Shown: positions 6,929-14,062 of the stretch, piece after piece
Position numbering within the stretch: position 1 is the stretch's first letter
Layout of the letters: every line of letters begins with the position of its first letter
Source: JBBTXL01 sp038062295
Lineage (GTDB): Bacteria; Patescibacteriota; Minisyncoccia; GWC2-36-17; WO2-46-25
Assembly (NCBI GenBank): GCA_038062295.1
Contig: JBBTXL010000007.1
Coordinates: forward strand, 1 to 14,981
Length of the DNA stretch: 14,981 nucleotides
Reading direction: 5' to 3'
Made by a program: the position numbers and the translations under genes
The notes under the pieces: generated by a model
The model's database searches: none
Told to the model about the DNA's origin: nothing
Seen by the model: the letters and a program-made list of their open reading frames with translations, nothing else

Positions 6929-6954
6929 AAAAGGGCTACCATTTCTGGTAGCCC
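6927..6954 (-). terminator. Rho-independent terminator between hydA and the convergent small gene
   Basis: The perfect 8-bp stem GGGCTACC/GGTAGCCC (6933-6940 and 6947-6954) has a six-base loop. On the minus strand it is followed by TTTTTT. The TAG stop of the small minus-strand gene lies inside the stem. On the plus strand the following bases are only partly T-rich (CGTGTTTGCTT), so it may terminate the hydrogenase operon less efficiently. Confidence 0.75.
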
Positions 6955-7166
6955 CGTGTTTGCTTCACTATGTATGCTGCACAATCGATCAGATCGATCA
7001 TGGCGCATAAAGACACGGCAATAGATGCAAGTGGAGTGAAATAATGCAAAAAATCATTCGGAAATGACCGAGTAAACATACTCCCAAGCGCATCGGCTCC
7101 CGCCAAAAGAGCGGAAAATGCGATAGTTGCTAATAACGTAACAACATATTTTTCAATTATTTTCAC
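6936..7166 (-). CDS. Small membrane protein, two predicted transmembrane helices (76 aa)
   Basis: I do not recognise a family. The chain starts MKIIEKYVVTLLATIAFSAL and has two hydrophobic stretches, about residues 6-24 and 42-66, joined by a short polar loop with RSFPNDFLHYF. It ends with a basic tail (VKQTRGYQKW), consistent with a small helical-hairpin inner-membrane protein. I use the GTG at 7166 because an AGGGGG ribosome site lies seven bases upstream and a consensus promoter lies about 40 bases upstream. An in-frame ATG at 7202 would place its start upstream of the predicted transcript and lacks a ribosome site. The gene lies between hydA and hypF on the opposite strand, with its own promoter and terminator, so it is independent of the hydrogenase operon. 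A role in hydrogen metabolism is not supported. Confidence 0.65.
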   Translation of the reverse strand: MKIIEKYVVTLLATIAFSALLAGADALGSMFTRSFPNDFLHYFTPLASIAVSLCAMIDLIDCAAYIVKQTRGYQKW

Positions 7167-7186
7167 GGCATTTCCCCCTTTTTTTA

Positions 7187-7215
7187 TTAAGGTACAACCC
7201 ACATTATATTATACT
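7187..7215 (+). promoter_or_regulatory. Weak predicted promoter of hypF
   Basis: TATACT (7210-7215) is a good -10, with only a poor -35 (TTAAGG, 7187-7192) at 17 bases. The hypF ATG follows nine bases after the -10, so the leader would be 0-4 bases long. It overlaps the divergent consensus promoter, so the two probably compete for polymerase. Confidence 0.4.
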
Positions 7216-7231
7216 ATATGAATTATGTCAA
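7203..7231 (-). promoter_or_regulatory. Perfect-consensus sigma70 promoter of the small membrane protein
   Basis: On the minus strand TTGACA (7231-7226), exactly 17 bases, then TATAAT (7208-7203). The -35 lies inside the first codons of hypF. The expected transcript starts near 7196, leaving a leader of about 30 bases with an AGGGGG ribosome site before the GTG at 7166. Confidence 0.85.
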
Positions 7232-9489
7232 TAGTAAGAAAACATTTCAGCGTGACCGGCACCGTGCAGGGGGTCGGGTTTCGGCCGTTTGTGTACCGTC
7301 TCGCACAGAAGTACGGGTTATTCGGCTTGGTATACAACACAACACAGGGCGTTGAAATAGACATTGAAGGGCCAATACGCGAAATACGGGCGTTTGGACA
7401 AGCATTACAAACTCCCCCGCCGTCCGCCCACATAGAGAACATCATAGCGCGGTTGCTCCCGCCCAAGAAATACCGTGTTTTTCGCATTATGGAAAGCGCA
7501 CGCGGCGCAAACACAACGCTTGCAATTCCACCCGACCTTGATGTATGTAAAGACTGCGCGCGCGAATTGTTTGATAAAAACGACCGGCGCTTTCGCTATC
7601 CATTCATCAACTGCACCAACTGCGGGCCGCGCTTTACCATCGTTGAGAGCGCACCGTACGACCGCGCGCGCACCACGATGCGGCGCTTTCGCATGTGTAA
7701 AGCGTGCGCGAAAGAATACAAAGACCCCACAAACCGTCGCTTCCACGCCGAACCGAACGCCTGCCCTGTATGTGGTCCACAATTAACCCTCCTAAGCGCG
7801 CACGGCACAAAAATTTCCGCGCGCGACCCCGTTGTGAAAACAGCTGCACTGGTACGAAAAGGGCATATTATTGCGATACTCGGTGTTGGCGGCTTTCACC
7901 TCGTATGCCGCGCCGATTCTGCACAGACAGTTGCAAAGCTCCGTGTGCGAAAACATCGCCCGCACAAGCCGCTTGCTGTGATGGCGTGCGACATCGCACA
8001 CGCGAAAAAGTTCGCGCGTATATCGTCTGATGAAGCGCGGCTTTTGCAGTCATCGCAAAAACCCATCGTGATTGTTTCAAAACGGAAGAACAGCATACTT
8101 GCGGGTACCATTGCGCCACAAAATAACAAGATTGGCGTCATGCTCCCCTATACGCCGCTCCATCATCTCCTCATGCAAGAATTGAATATGCCCATCGTCG
8201 CCACAAGCGGCAACCGTAGCGGCGATCCGATCATCTGCGATACGAATGATGGTTTCCGAAAACTCTCCGGCATCGCGGATTATTTTCTGGTGCACGACCG
8301 CCCCATCAGCAACCGCTGTGACGATTCCGTGCTCTCCTGGCACTCTGTGCTCAAACGGGAAATTTTTATGCGCCGCTCACGCGGCTTTGTACCTCTTTCC
8401 GTCCGCTCACCATTTTCTTTTCAAAAGTCGGTTCTGGCAACCGGGGGGCAGATGAAAAGCGTTTTTGCAGTGACACAAGGCACCAATGCTGTCATGAGCC
8501 AGCACATCGGCGAACTAGAACACGCCGACACCGCAGAATTTTTTGAAAAGAATGCTGAACTGTTTGAAAAGCTGTTGGACGCAAAACCGGCCATCATCGC
8601 GCACGACATGCACTCCGATTATTTTACGACCCGCTGGGCACTCAAACAAAAAAATATTCAGAAGGTTGCCGTCCAGCACCACCACGCGCACTTCGCAAGT
8701 TGTTTGCTGGACAACAAAATGCCGCGTAACACCAAGGCCGTCGGCGTAGTATGGGATGGGACGGGGTACGGCACGGATAGTACCGTATGGGGCGGAGAAT
8801 TTTTCTACGGCGACTACGGAGGGGTGGAACGCATCGCCCACCTCCGTCCGTTCACGCTCCCCGGGGGAGAAGTCGCTATCCGCGAACCGTGGCGTATCGC
8901 CGCCGGCATATTGGACGATATGGGTATCGCGCCAAAATCCGACCTTGAACGGAGCGTTGTCGCGGCAAAACGCAAGCACATCAACGCACCGCTGTGCTCT
9001 TCGGCAGGGCGCCTGTTTGACGCCGTGTCCGCACTGCTTGGCGTGTGCACGCGTACCACCTATGAAGCGCAAGCCGCCATCGAACTTGAATCGCTTGCAA
9101 CAAGGGGAACATCAACGCGTACCTATCCGTTTGCGATAGACACCATAAACACGCCCTGGCAGATAGATTTTCATCCCATCATTGCGGCAATCCGTGCCGA
9201 CCTGCGCCGTGGGATAAAAAAAGAAACAATCGCGTACCGATTCCATCTGACGATGGCGGAAGTCATCGCACAAACCGCTTCGCGCATCGCACGGCGGCAA
9301 AAAACAAGCATTGTCGCACTCTCGGGCGGCGTCTTCCAGAACAGCTTGCTTTTGGGCCTTGCGTGGCGTAAGCTGGAAGCACGAAAACTCGTACCGCTGT
9401 TTCACCAACAGGTTCCATCCAATGATGGCGGACTCGCAGTCGGCCAAGCTGTAATCTCTTATGTGTCTCGCAGTACCCGGAAAAATTAA
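7225..9489 (+). CDS. hypF: Hydrogenase maturation carbamoyltransferase HypF
   Basis: HypF (754 aa, normal length) makes carbamoyl-adenylate from carbamoyl phosphate and transfers the carbamoyl group to HypE, the first step towards the CN ligands of the Ni-Fe site. Domains in order: acylphosphatase (about 5-90, with GTVQGVGFRPFVYRL); paired zinc fingers beginning CKDC at C108/C111, then CTNCGPRF, CKAC and CPVCGP; a YrdC-like nucleotide-binding domain (about 195-380, with KHRPHKPLAVM and PIVATSGNRSGDP); and a Kae1-like carbamoyltransferase domain with the HHHAH metal motif at 485-489 and a late LSGGVFQN. The chain is cytosolic. The ATG at 7225 gives the standard N-terminus; it has no Shine-Dalgarno and sits nine bases after a -10. 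The 3' end overlaps hypC by 29 bases. Confidence 0.97.
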   Translation: MSIVRKHFSVTGTVQGVGFRPFVYRLAQKYGLFGLVYNTTQGVEIDIEGPIREIRAFGQALQTPPPSAHIENIIARLLPPKKYRVFRIMESARGANTTLAIPPDLDVCKDCARELFDKNDRRFRYPFINCTNCGPRFTIVESAPYDRARTTMRRFRMCKACAKEYKDPTNRRFHAEPNACPVCGPQLTLLSAHGTKISARDPVVKTAALVRKGHIIAILGVGGFHLVCRADSAQTVAKLRVRKHRPHKPLAVMACDIAHAKKFARISSDEARLLQSSQKPIVIVSKRKNSILAGTIAPQNNKIGVMLPYTPLHHLLMQELNMPIVATSGNRSGDPIICDTNDGFRKLSGIADYFLVHDRPISNRCDDSVLSWHSVLKREIFMRRSRGFVPLSVRSPFSFQKSVLATGGQMKSVFAVTQGTNAVMSQHIGELEHADTAEFFEKNAELFEKLLDAKPAIIAHDMHSDYFTTRWALKQKNIQKVAVQHHHAHFASCLLDNKMPRNTKAVGVVWDGTGYGTDSTVWGGEFFYGDYGGVERIAHLRPFTLPGGEVAIREPWRIAAGILDDMGIAPKSDLERSVVAAKRKHINAPLCSSAGRLFDAVSALLGVCTRTTYEAQAAIELESLATRGTSTRTYPFAIDTINTPWQIDFHPIIAAIRADLRRGIKKETIAYRFHLTMAEVIAQTASRIARRQKTSIVALSGGVFQNSLLLGLAWRKLEARKLVPLFHQQVPSNDGGLAVGQAVISYVSRSTRKN

Positions 9490-9697
9490 AGAAGTGTACG
9501 AAAAAGACAACGTGCGCATGGGCAAGGTTGATTTTGGCGGCGTGGTGAAAGAAACCTGCCTTGCGTACGTGCCGCGCGCCGCAGTGGGCGACTGGATCGT
9601 CGCACACGTCGGCTTTGCCATCAATGTTCTCAATGAAGAAGAGGCGGGAGAAGTCCACCAGCTTGCCCACGCGGCCGGCCAGACACACACACACTAA
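9461..9697 (+). CDS. hypC: Hydrogenase assembly chaperone HypC
   Basis: HypC (78 aa, usual size) carries the Fe(CN)2CO group with HypD and delivers it to the hydrogenase large subunit. The defining N-terminus MCLAVPGKI is present, with the essential Cys2, followed by a small beta-barrel core (VDFGGVVKETCLAYVP, GDWIVAHVGFAINVL). A basic/His tail ends QTHTH. The gene starts inside the last codons of hypF (29-base overlap in another frame), so translation is probably coupled, and it ends three bases before the hypD ATG. Because residue 2 must be cysteine, this start is secure. Confidence 0.96.
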   Translation: MCLAVPGKIKEVYEKDNVRMGKVDFGGVVKETCLAYVPRAAVGDWIVAHVGFAINVLNEEEAGEVHQLAHAAGQTHTH

Positions 9698-9700
9698 CGC

Positions 9701-10911
9701 ATGAAATACGTTTCGGAATTCCGCGACCCTCGCGCGGTCAACCATCTGCTCGCGCAGATCAAACACACCGTCACCAAGCCGTGGACCATCATGGAAGTAT
9801 GCGGCGGGCAGACGCATACCATTTTGAAATACGGCCTGGACCGCCTCCTGCCGAAGGAAATAAACCTGGTACACGGCCCCGGGTGCCCCGTATGCGTGAC
9901 CCCGCTTGAAAAAATAGACAAAGCGATCGCCATCGCGCATCTCCCCAATGTTATCATATGCTCCTACGGCGACATGCTGCGCGTACCCGGCTCGTGCGAA
10001 AGTTTGTTTTCCGCAAAAGCGGAGGGTGCCGACGTGCGCATGATATTCTCGCCGCTGGACGCGCTCAAACTCGCAAAACAAAATCCCGACAAAAAAGTGG
10101 TGCTCTTTGCTGTCGGGTTTGAAACCACAGCCACACCGCACGCGATGACCGCGTACCAGGCACATGCGCAAAACATCACCAATTTTTTCATGCTGGTTTC
10201 CACCGTGCTCGTGCCGCCCGCCATTGCCGCCATCATGGGCGCAGAAGGCAACCGTGTGCAGGGGTTTTTGGCGGCGGGGCATGTGTGTACCATCATGGGG
10301 TATGAAGACTATGAACCGTTGGTGAAACAATTCCGCATTCCCATCGTCGTGCCCGGCGTTGGGCCGGGGGATTTTTTTAAGGGGATTTTTCTGCGTTTCC
10401 CGGGGGGATTGTTAAAAATTTTTNNNNNNNNNNGCCCCTCGCCGAAACCTATCATATTCCCATCGTCGTGACCGGCTTTGAGCCGGTGGATATTTTTCAG
10501 GGGATTTTACTGTGTGTGGGTCAGCTTGAGCGCGGCGAAGCGAACTTGGAGAATCAATATACGCGCCTTGTCACGCGCACAGGGAATATGGATGCAAAAA
10601 AAGTACTGCGCGAAGTATTTGAAACAGTTCCCATGAACTGGCGCGGCATCGGCGAGATACCAAAAAGCGGCTGGAAGCTATCGGAAAAATACCGCGCACA
10701 CGACGCCGAAGTTGAATTTGTTGGGGTTGGCGGCGAACCAACGAAAGAATCGCCGCTATGCAAAAGCGGCCTGGTACTGCAGGGACGCTTAAAACCGAAC
10801 CAATGCCCTGCGTTCGGTAAAGAATGCACACCTGAACATCCCTTGGGCGCGCCGATGGTCTCGCAAGAAGGCGCGTGCGCCTCATATTATACGTACCATC
10901 GGAAACAATGA
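9701..10911 (+). CDS. hypD: Hydrogenase maturation protein HypD, interrupted by a scaffold-gap artefact
   Basis: HypD is the [4Fe-4S] scaffold that, with HypC, builds Fe(CN)2CO using cyanide from HypE. Visible motifs: CGGQTH (34-39), HGPGCPVC (C62, C65), SYGDMLRVPG, GFETTATPHAM, and downstream of the gap VTGFEPVDIFQGIL and the cysteine-rich C-terminus CPAFGKECTPEHPLGAP. A run of ten N (10424-10433) lies inside the gene, and the frame differs on the two sides. The bases before the gap (from 10316) are a degraded duplicate of those after it (from 10435). Joining P206 (codon 10316-10318) directly to the codon at 10438 gives about 363 residues, the normal HypD length. The gene itself is therefore probably intact. 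Its TGA stop (10909-10911) is also the first three bases of the inverted-repeat element. Confidence 0.93.
10316..10433. other. Assembly artefact: ten-N gap preceded by an error-rich duplicate of hypD sequence
   Basis: Bases 10316-10405 or so align without indels to bases from 10435 on: both read ATTCCCATCGTCGTG, then c-rich PG/TGF codons, then GGAT-TTTTT-AGGGGATTTT. The pre-gap copy has extra G and T runs and translates IPIVVPGVGPGDFFKGIF against IPIVVTGFEPVDIFQGIL, where only the second is normal HypD. This looks like a low-quality contig end joined by a scaffolder that missed the overlap, or two strain variants. Confidence 0.8.
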
Positions 10912-10935
10912 CACGGCTCCATAGTAAAATTTTGT
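10909..10935 (+). repeat. Left terminal inverted repeat of the element
   Basis: 27 bases beginning TGACACGGCTCC and ending AAAATTTTGT. Exact reverse complement of 11245-11271. Its first three bases are the hypD stop. Confidence 0.9.
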
Positions 10936-11244
10936 ATCGGACTGGCAGTGGGATCCTTTCGGCTTGCATTCCGCAGGAATTGGCTCCCGGGTATCCGCTC
11001 GGGTTTTCCCGCGAAACCCTCGCTTGCCTCGCTGACGGCGATGTTTTTGATGAAGGAACAAATTCTATCAAAAACCACCATGCCCCGCCTTTGGCGGGGC
11101 GAGCTCGTCTGCTCGCCCCGCCCTTTGCACACAGACGAAGTATCTATCCTTTCAAGGAACTTTAACCTTTTGCCAATGGACAAAGGGCGGGGCTCGTTAG
11201 ATACCGCAGGAGCCAATTCCTTGCGGATGCTGGAGAGGGAGGCG

Positions 11245-11271
11245 ACAAAATTTTACTATGGAGCCGTGTCA
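11245..11271 (-). repeat. Right terminal inverted repeat of the element
   Basis: 27 bases beginning ACAAAATTTT and ending GAGCCGTGTCA, exact reverse complement of 10909-10935. It contains TACTAT (11254-11259), a possible outward -10 about 23 bases before the hypE ATG. Confidence 0.9.
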
Positions 11272-11282
11272 GAACGATACCT

Positions 11283-12341
11283 ATGAATAAAAAAAAGAAG
11301 ATTAGAACAAGTTTCACCTGCCCCGTTGATATTCTGCCAACCGACACTATCCAGATCGGGCATGGCGGCGGCGGAAAGCTGACACACGAGCTCATCGCTA
11401 ATATCTTTGCGCCAGGGTTTGCAAACACACGCGCCGATACGAAAAACGACCAAGCCATCGTGCCGTTTGGCAACAGCAAGCTTGCGTTTACCACCGATTC
11501 GTATGTGGTGAATCCCCTCTTTTTCCCCGGCGGCAACATCGGCGACCTTGCCGTCAACGGCACCGTCAATGATCTCGCGATGGGCGGCGCGCGACCGTTC
11601 TATATCTCCGCCGCATTCATCCTGGAAGAAGGGTTTTCTATGCTCCGACTTCGAGATATCGTCGCTTCCATGCGCGTCGCATGCACAGCATCCGGTGTGG
11701 CACTCGTCACCGGCGACACAAAAGTGGTGAATAAAGGAAAGGGTGATGGCGTGTTCATTGCCACGGCGGGCGTCGGCATGGTGGATAAAAAAATACGATG
11801 CGGCGTACAGCATATCCGCGTCGGAGACAAAATAATAATAAGCGGCCCCGTCGGCAACCATGGCATCACCATTCTTTCCCAGCGCGAAGGACTGGAACTG
11901 GATAGCACGATCACCAGCGACACGGCGCCGCTTACCGCACTTGCGCTCCCGCTTGCGCAGAAATTCGGCGCGCATTGTATGCGCGACCTCACGCGCGGCG
12001 GCTTGATGACCGCACTGGTGGAAATTGCCGAGGACGCCAATATCGGCATCGAAATCCGCGAAGAAGCCGTGCCGGTTGACGGGGCCGTGGAAGCCGCGTG
12101 TGAGATTTTCGGCTTGGACCCGTTTGCCGTCGCCAACGAAGGGAAAATGATAGCGTTCGTTCCACCTGCATATGCAAAAGCGGCACTCGCCGCGCTCCGC
12201 AAACACCCTCTCGGCAAAAAGGCGGCTATTATCGGCGAAGTAACACACGCGCACAAAAAAACCGCCATCGCGCATAACGCGCTTGGCGGCTCCCGTATCC
12301 TGGATATGCCTTCGGGCGAACAGCTTCCGCGAATTTGTTGA
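11283..12341 (+). CDS. hypE: Hydrogenase maturation protein HypE (carbamoyl dehydratase)
   Basis: HypE dehydrates its carbamoylated C-terminal cysteine, made by HypF, to a thiocyanate and passes CN to the HypCD iron. The 352-aa chain shows the AIR-synthase/PurM-like fold: IGHGGGGKLTHELI (25-38), FTTDSYVVNPLFFPGGNIGDLAVNGTVNDLAMGGARP (about 76-112), then ISGPVGNHG and RDLTRGGLMTALVEIAE. It ends PSGEQLPRIC, so the essential C-terminal PRIC with Cys352 is present. Length is slightly above usual because of a Lys-rich N-terminal extension of about 15 residues; a shorter start is possible but no other ATG fits well. There is no clear Shine-Dalgarno. The MITE-like element separates it from hypD by 371 bases, so it needs read-through or a promoter from the element. 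Confidence 0.96.
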   Translation: MNKKKKIRTSFTCPVDILPTDTIQIGHGGGGKLTHELIANIFAPGFANTRADTKNDQAIVPFGNSKLAFTTDSYVVNPLFFPGGNIGDLAVNGTVNDLAMGGARPFYISAAFILEEGFSMLRLRDIVASMRVACTASGVALVTGDTKVVNKGKGDGVFIATAGVGMVDKKIRCGVQHIRVGDKIIISGPVGNHGITILSQREGLELDSTITSDTAPLTALALPLAQKFGAHCMRDLTRGGLMTALVEIAEDANIGIEIREEAVPVDGAVEAACEIFGLDPFAVANEGKMIAFVPPAYAKAALAALRKHPLGKKAAIIGEVTHAHKKTAIAHNALGGSRILDMPSGEQLPRIC

Positions 12342-12366
12342 CATGTTCGTTAAAGTATACTACTTT
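12338..12366 (+). promoter_or_regulatory. Predicted promoter of the 152-aa gene
   Basis: TTGACA (12338-12343) overlaps the hypE stop. At 17 bases lies TACTTT (12361-12366), a weak -10; the better TATACT (12356-12361) is too close to that -35. The leader of about 50 bases contains the ribosome site. Confidence 0.4.
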
Positions 12367-12419
12367 TAAATCGCTTTTTAATAACTGAATATCAACCCTA
12401 CTACAGAAAGGGAGACAAA

Positions 12420-12878
12420 ATGGGCGAATCCGAACGCAAGAATAAGTGGTCAAAACCAAGATTTATAAACAAGAGTGAGATACTCTCGGAACTTCTGGCG
12501 GGAAGAAAAAATTTCCAAGGTCTTATCTTTAGTGGCGACATGACCATAGACGCAAATGATCTTGCGAAATTAGAATGTAAAGCATCCCTCCAAGGAATAG
12601 ACATACGCGGAAAAGTAATTTTTGACGGCTTTAAAAACGGCCTGGATCTAAGTTTCTCAATGATCAGGAGTAACTTGATTTTGGCTGGTCTCACCATCGA
12701 AGGAGACCTTAACTTAGAAGGCGCCACTATCAAAGGTTACATGGATTTAAAAGAGACGAGGGTGATAGGCACTTTAGACCTCACTTTTGAATCTCCGCCT
12801 CAATGTATTATTGTCTCTCTTGATATGGCCGAACGCGTACACTGGGCCGCACCAACCGTCCCCTTAGTGGTGGTATAA
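12420..12878 (+). CDS. Small beta-helix-like repeat protein, function unknown (152 aa)
   Basis: I recognise no named family. The protein opens with a charged segment (GESERKNKWSKPRFINKSEI) and a short helix (LSELLAGRK). From about residue 35 to 122 it has repeating strands of 5-6 residues with a G-D/N-L pattern: LQGIDIRGKVIFDGF, LDLSFSMIRSNLILAGLTIE, GDLNLEGATIKGYMDLKETR and VIGTLDL. This resembles right-handed beta-helix or pentapeptide-like proteins common as accessory genes. The tail (PPQCIIVSLDMAERVHWAAPTVPLVVV) is hydrophobic but broken by polar residues, so no clear membrane anchor. The start has a good AAGGGAG ribosome site about six bases upstream. It is monocistronic, ends at a shared bidirectional terminator, and is less GC-rich than hypE. 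Hydrogenase relevance is not supported. Confidence 0.72.
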   Translation: MGESERKNKWSKPRFINKSEILSELLAGRKNFQGLIFSGDMTIDANDLAKLECKASLQGIDIRGKVIFDGFKNGLDLSFSMIRSNLILAGLTIEGDLNLEGATIKGYMDLKETRVIGTLDLTFESPPQCIIVSLDMAERVHWAAPTVPLVVV

Positions 12879-12880
12879 CA

Positions 12881-12917
12881 AAAACCCCATGCCGATGCTA
12901 TTTCGGGATGGGGTTTT
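12881..12917. terminator. Bidirectional terminator between the 152-aa gene and mnmA
   Basis: AAAACCCCAT (12881-12890) pairs with ATGGGGTTTT (12908-12917). The stem is followed by T-rich sequence on the plus strand (TTTTTTA) and on the minus strand (TTTTTG), so it serves both convergent genes. The mnmA TAA overlaps its edge. Confidence 0.85.
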
Positions 12918-14003
12918 TTATCTTTCCGCAATGACTCCGCCGCCCAAAACCGTATCGCTATCATAAAACACGATAGACTGGCCGGAGGTAACCGCGCGCT
13001 GGGGATTGGTGAATATCACTGAAAGCTTACCGCCATCTATTGCGGCAACTTTACACTCCTGCAATGGCTGACGGTAGCGAATTCGCGCCATGCAGTGGAG
13101 TGGAAAAACGGGTGCTTCACCGGAAATCCAATGCGAATCAACCACTGTGAGTTCTTTCTTGTAGAGATGCTCGTCGTTTTCCCCTTCCGCAACATACAAA
13201 ATATTTTTCTCCGCATCTTTTGCCGCCACATAATACACCGTCCCGCCACCAGGCGAGCCGATGCCGTGTCGCTGACCGATGGTGTAGTATGCCACTCCCT
13301 CATGTTCGCCCACTTCCCTGCCCTCAAAGGTCAGGATCTTGCCGAGCTGTGGCGGGATAACGCTTTTTAAAAACTCGTGCACATCCAGATCGCCGATAAA
13401 GCAGATTCCCTGGCTATCCTTTTTCTCCGCATTGGGCAAGTCAAACTCCCGCGCCATCTTGCGTACTTGTTGTTTGGCATATTCTCCTATTGGAAAAAGT
13501 GTTTTTGCCAGCTCTCGTTGACCAAGTTGGTATAAAAAATACGACTGATCTTTACTTACATCAACGCCCATGAGTAATTCATATCGCCTATCTTGCGCGC
13601 GTATGCGCGCGTAGTGTCCCGTGGCGATGTAGTCCGCCCCAAGCGACAGCGCTCTTTCAAAAAACAGCCCGAACTTTATTTCGCGGTTGCACATGATATC
13701 GGGGTTTGGCGTAACGCCGTTTCGGTACCCCTGTATCATATACTCCACCACCTTGGCACGGTACTCTTTCTCAAAATCGAACGTATAGAACGGAATATCA
13801 AAAATAGCCGCGGCTTTGCGCGCGTCCTCCTGGTCCGTCACCCACGGGCACATCGTTGTGTCTTTGAGAAACGTCTCGTCCGACCAGTTTTTCATGAACA
13901 CGCCCGTCACATCGTACCCTTCTTTTTTGAGCAACGCAGCCGCAACCGAGCTATCAACACCCCCCGACATCGCAATATATACTTTTTTTCCATTTACACG
14001 CAT
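12918..14003 (-). CDS. mnmA: tRNA-specific 2-thiouridylase MnmA
   Basis: MnmA puts sulfur on U34 of Lys, Glu and Gln tRNAs, activating the base with ATP in a PP-loop and receiving sulfur through a relay. The 361-aa chain is full length. It shows the PP-loop SGGVDSS at 13-19, the first catalytic cysteine C105 in NPDIMCNREIKFG, the ATGHYAR motif at 127-133, and the second catalytic cysteine C201 in SQGICFIGD. The C-terminal half contains VGEHEGVAYYTIGQRHGIG and RIRYRQPLQ. The first ATG (14003) fits the family. There is no Shine-Dalgarno; a predicted -10 ends six bases upstream, so the mRNA may be leaderless. It is convergent with the 152-aa gene and divergent from hicB. Confidence 0.97.
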   Translation of the reverse strand: MRVNGKKVYIAMSGGVDSSVAAALLKKEGYDVTGVFMKNWSDETFLKDTTMCPWVTDQEDARKAAAIFDIPFYTFDFEKEYRAKVVEYMIQGYRNGVTPNPDIMCNREIKFGLFFERALSLGADYIATGHYARIRAQDRRYELLMGVDVSKDQSYFLYQLGQRELAKTLFPIGEYAKQQVRKMAREFDLPNAEKKDSQGICFIGDLDVHEFLKSVIPPQLGKILTFEGREVGEHEGVAYYTIGQRHGIGSPGGGTVYYVAAKDAEKNILYVAEGENDEHLYKKELTVVDSHWISGEAPVFPLHCMARIRYRQPLQECKVAAIDGGKLSVIFTNPQRAVTSGQSIVFYDSDTVLGGGVIAER

Positions 14004-14009
14004 GATTTA

Positions 14010-14038
14010 ACCTTACCCGTATTTCGCTTGTCTTTCAA
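14010..14038 (-). promoter_or_regulatory. Predicted promoter of mnmA
   Basis: On the minus strand TTGAAA (14038-14033), 17 bases, TAAGGT (14015-14010), then six bases to the ATG at 14003. The -10 is weak. The -35 overlaps the -35 of the divergent hicB promoter. Confidence 0.4.
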
Positions 14039-14056
14039 CTGTTTTTAGAGTATCAT
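14028..14056 (+). promoter_or_regulatory. Predicted promoter of hicBA
   Basis: TTGTCT (14028-14033), 17 bases, TATCAT (14051-14056), then six bases to the hicB ATG at 14063, implying a leaderless transcript. Only 59 bases separate hicB from mnmA, so the two promoters interlock. Confidence 0.5.
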
Positions 14057-14062
14057 TAGTAT

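Larger units (their letters stand above)
10909..11271. mobile_element. MITE-like element with 27-bp perfect terminal inverted repeats
   Basis: This 363-bp stretch between hypD and hypE has no plausible gene and is bounded by perfect 27-bp inverted repeats starting TGACACGGCTCC. A second, interior inverted repeat pairs GCAGGAATTGGCTCC (10973-10987) with GGAGCCAATTCC(T)TGC (11209-11224), extended by GGTATC/GATACC. Further hairpins lie inside: GTTTTTGAT/ATCAAAAAC, CCCCGCC-TTT-GGCGGGG, and GCCCCGCCCTTTG pairing with CAAAGGGCGGGGC at about 11180. The whole element can fold into one long branched hairpin, as non-autonomous transposon derivatives do. No transposase and no convincing target-site duplication are visible; the flanks are GGAAACAA and GAACGATA. 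It splits the otherwise tightly packed hypFCDE run and supplies the hypD stop codon. It could instead be an RNA-level element (attenuator or processing signal). Confidence 0.7.

Noticed and set aside
9263..10330. Long minus-strand frame opposite hypC and hypD (also a similar one at 11256-12344 opposite hypE)
   Set aside because: These frames mirror well-supported genes, are rich in His, Arg and Cys from reverse-reading GC-rich codons, and show no motif; they are by-products of composition.
10875..11165. Short open frames inside the inverted-repeat element
   Set aside because: They have no ribosome site, no motif, and run through palindromes and GC-rich hairpins; they look like chance frames.
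10909..11271. CRISPR array or integron attC interpretation of the repeats
   Set aside because: The repeats are inverted and nested, not direct and evenly spaced, and no cas or integrase gene is nearby.
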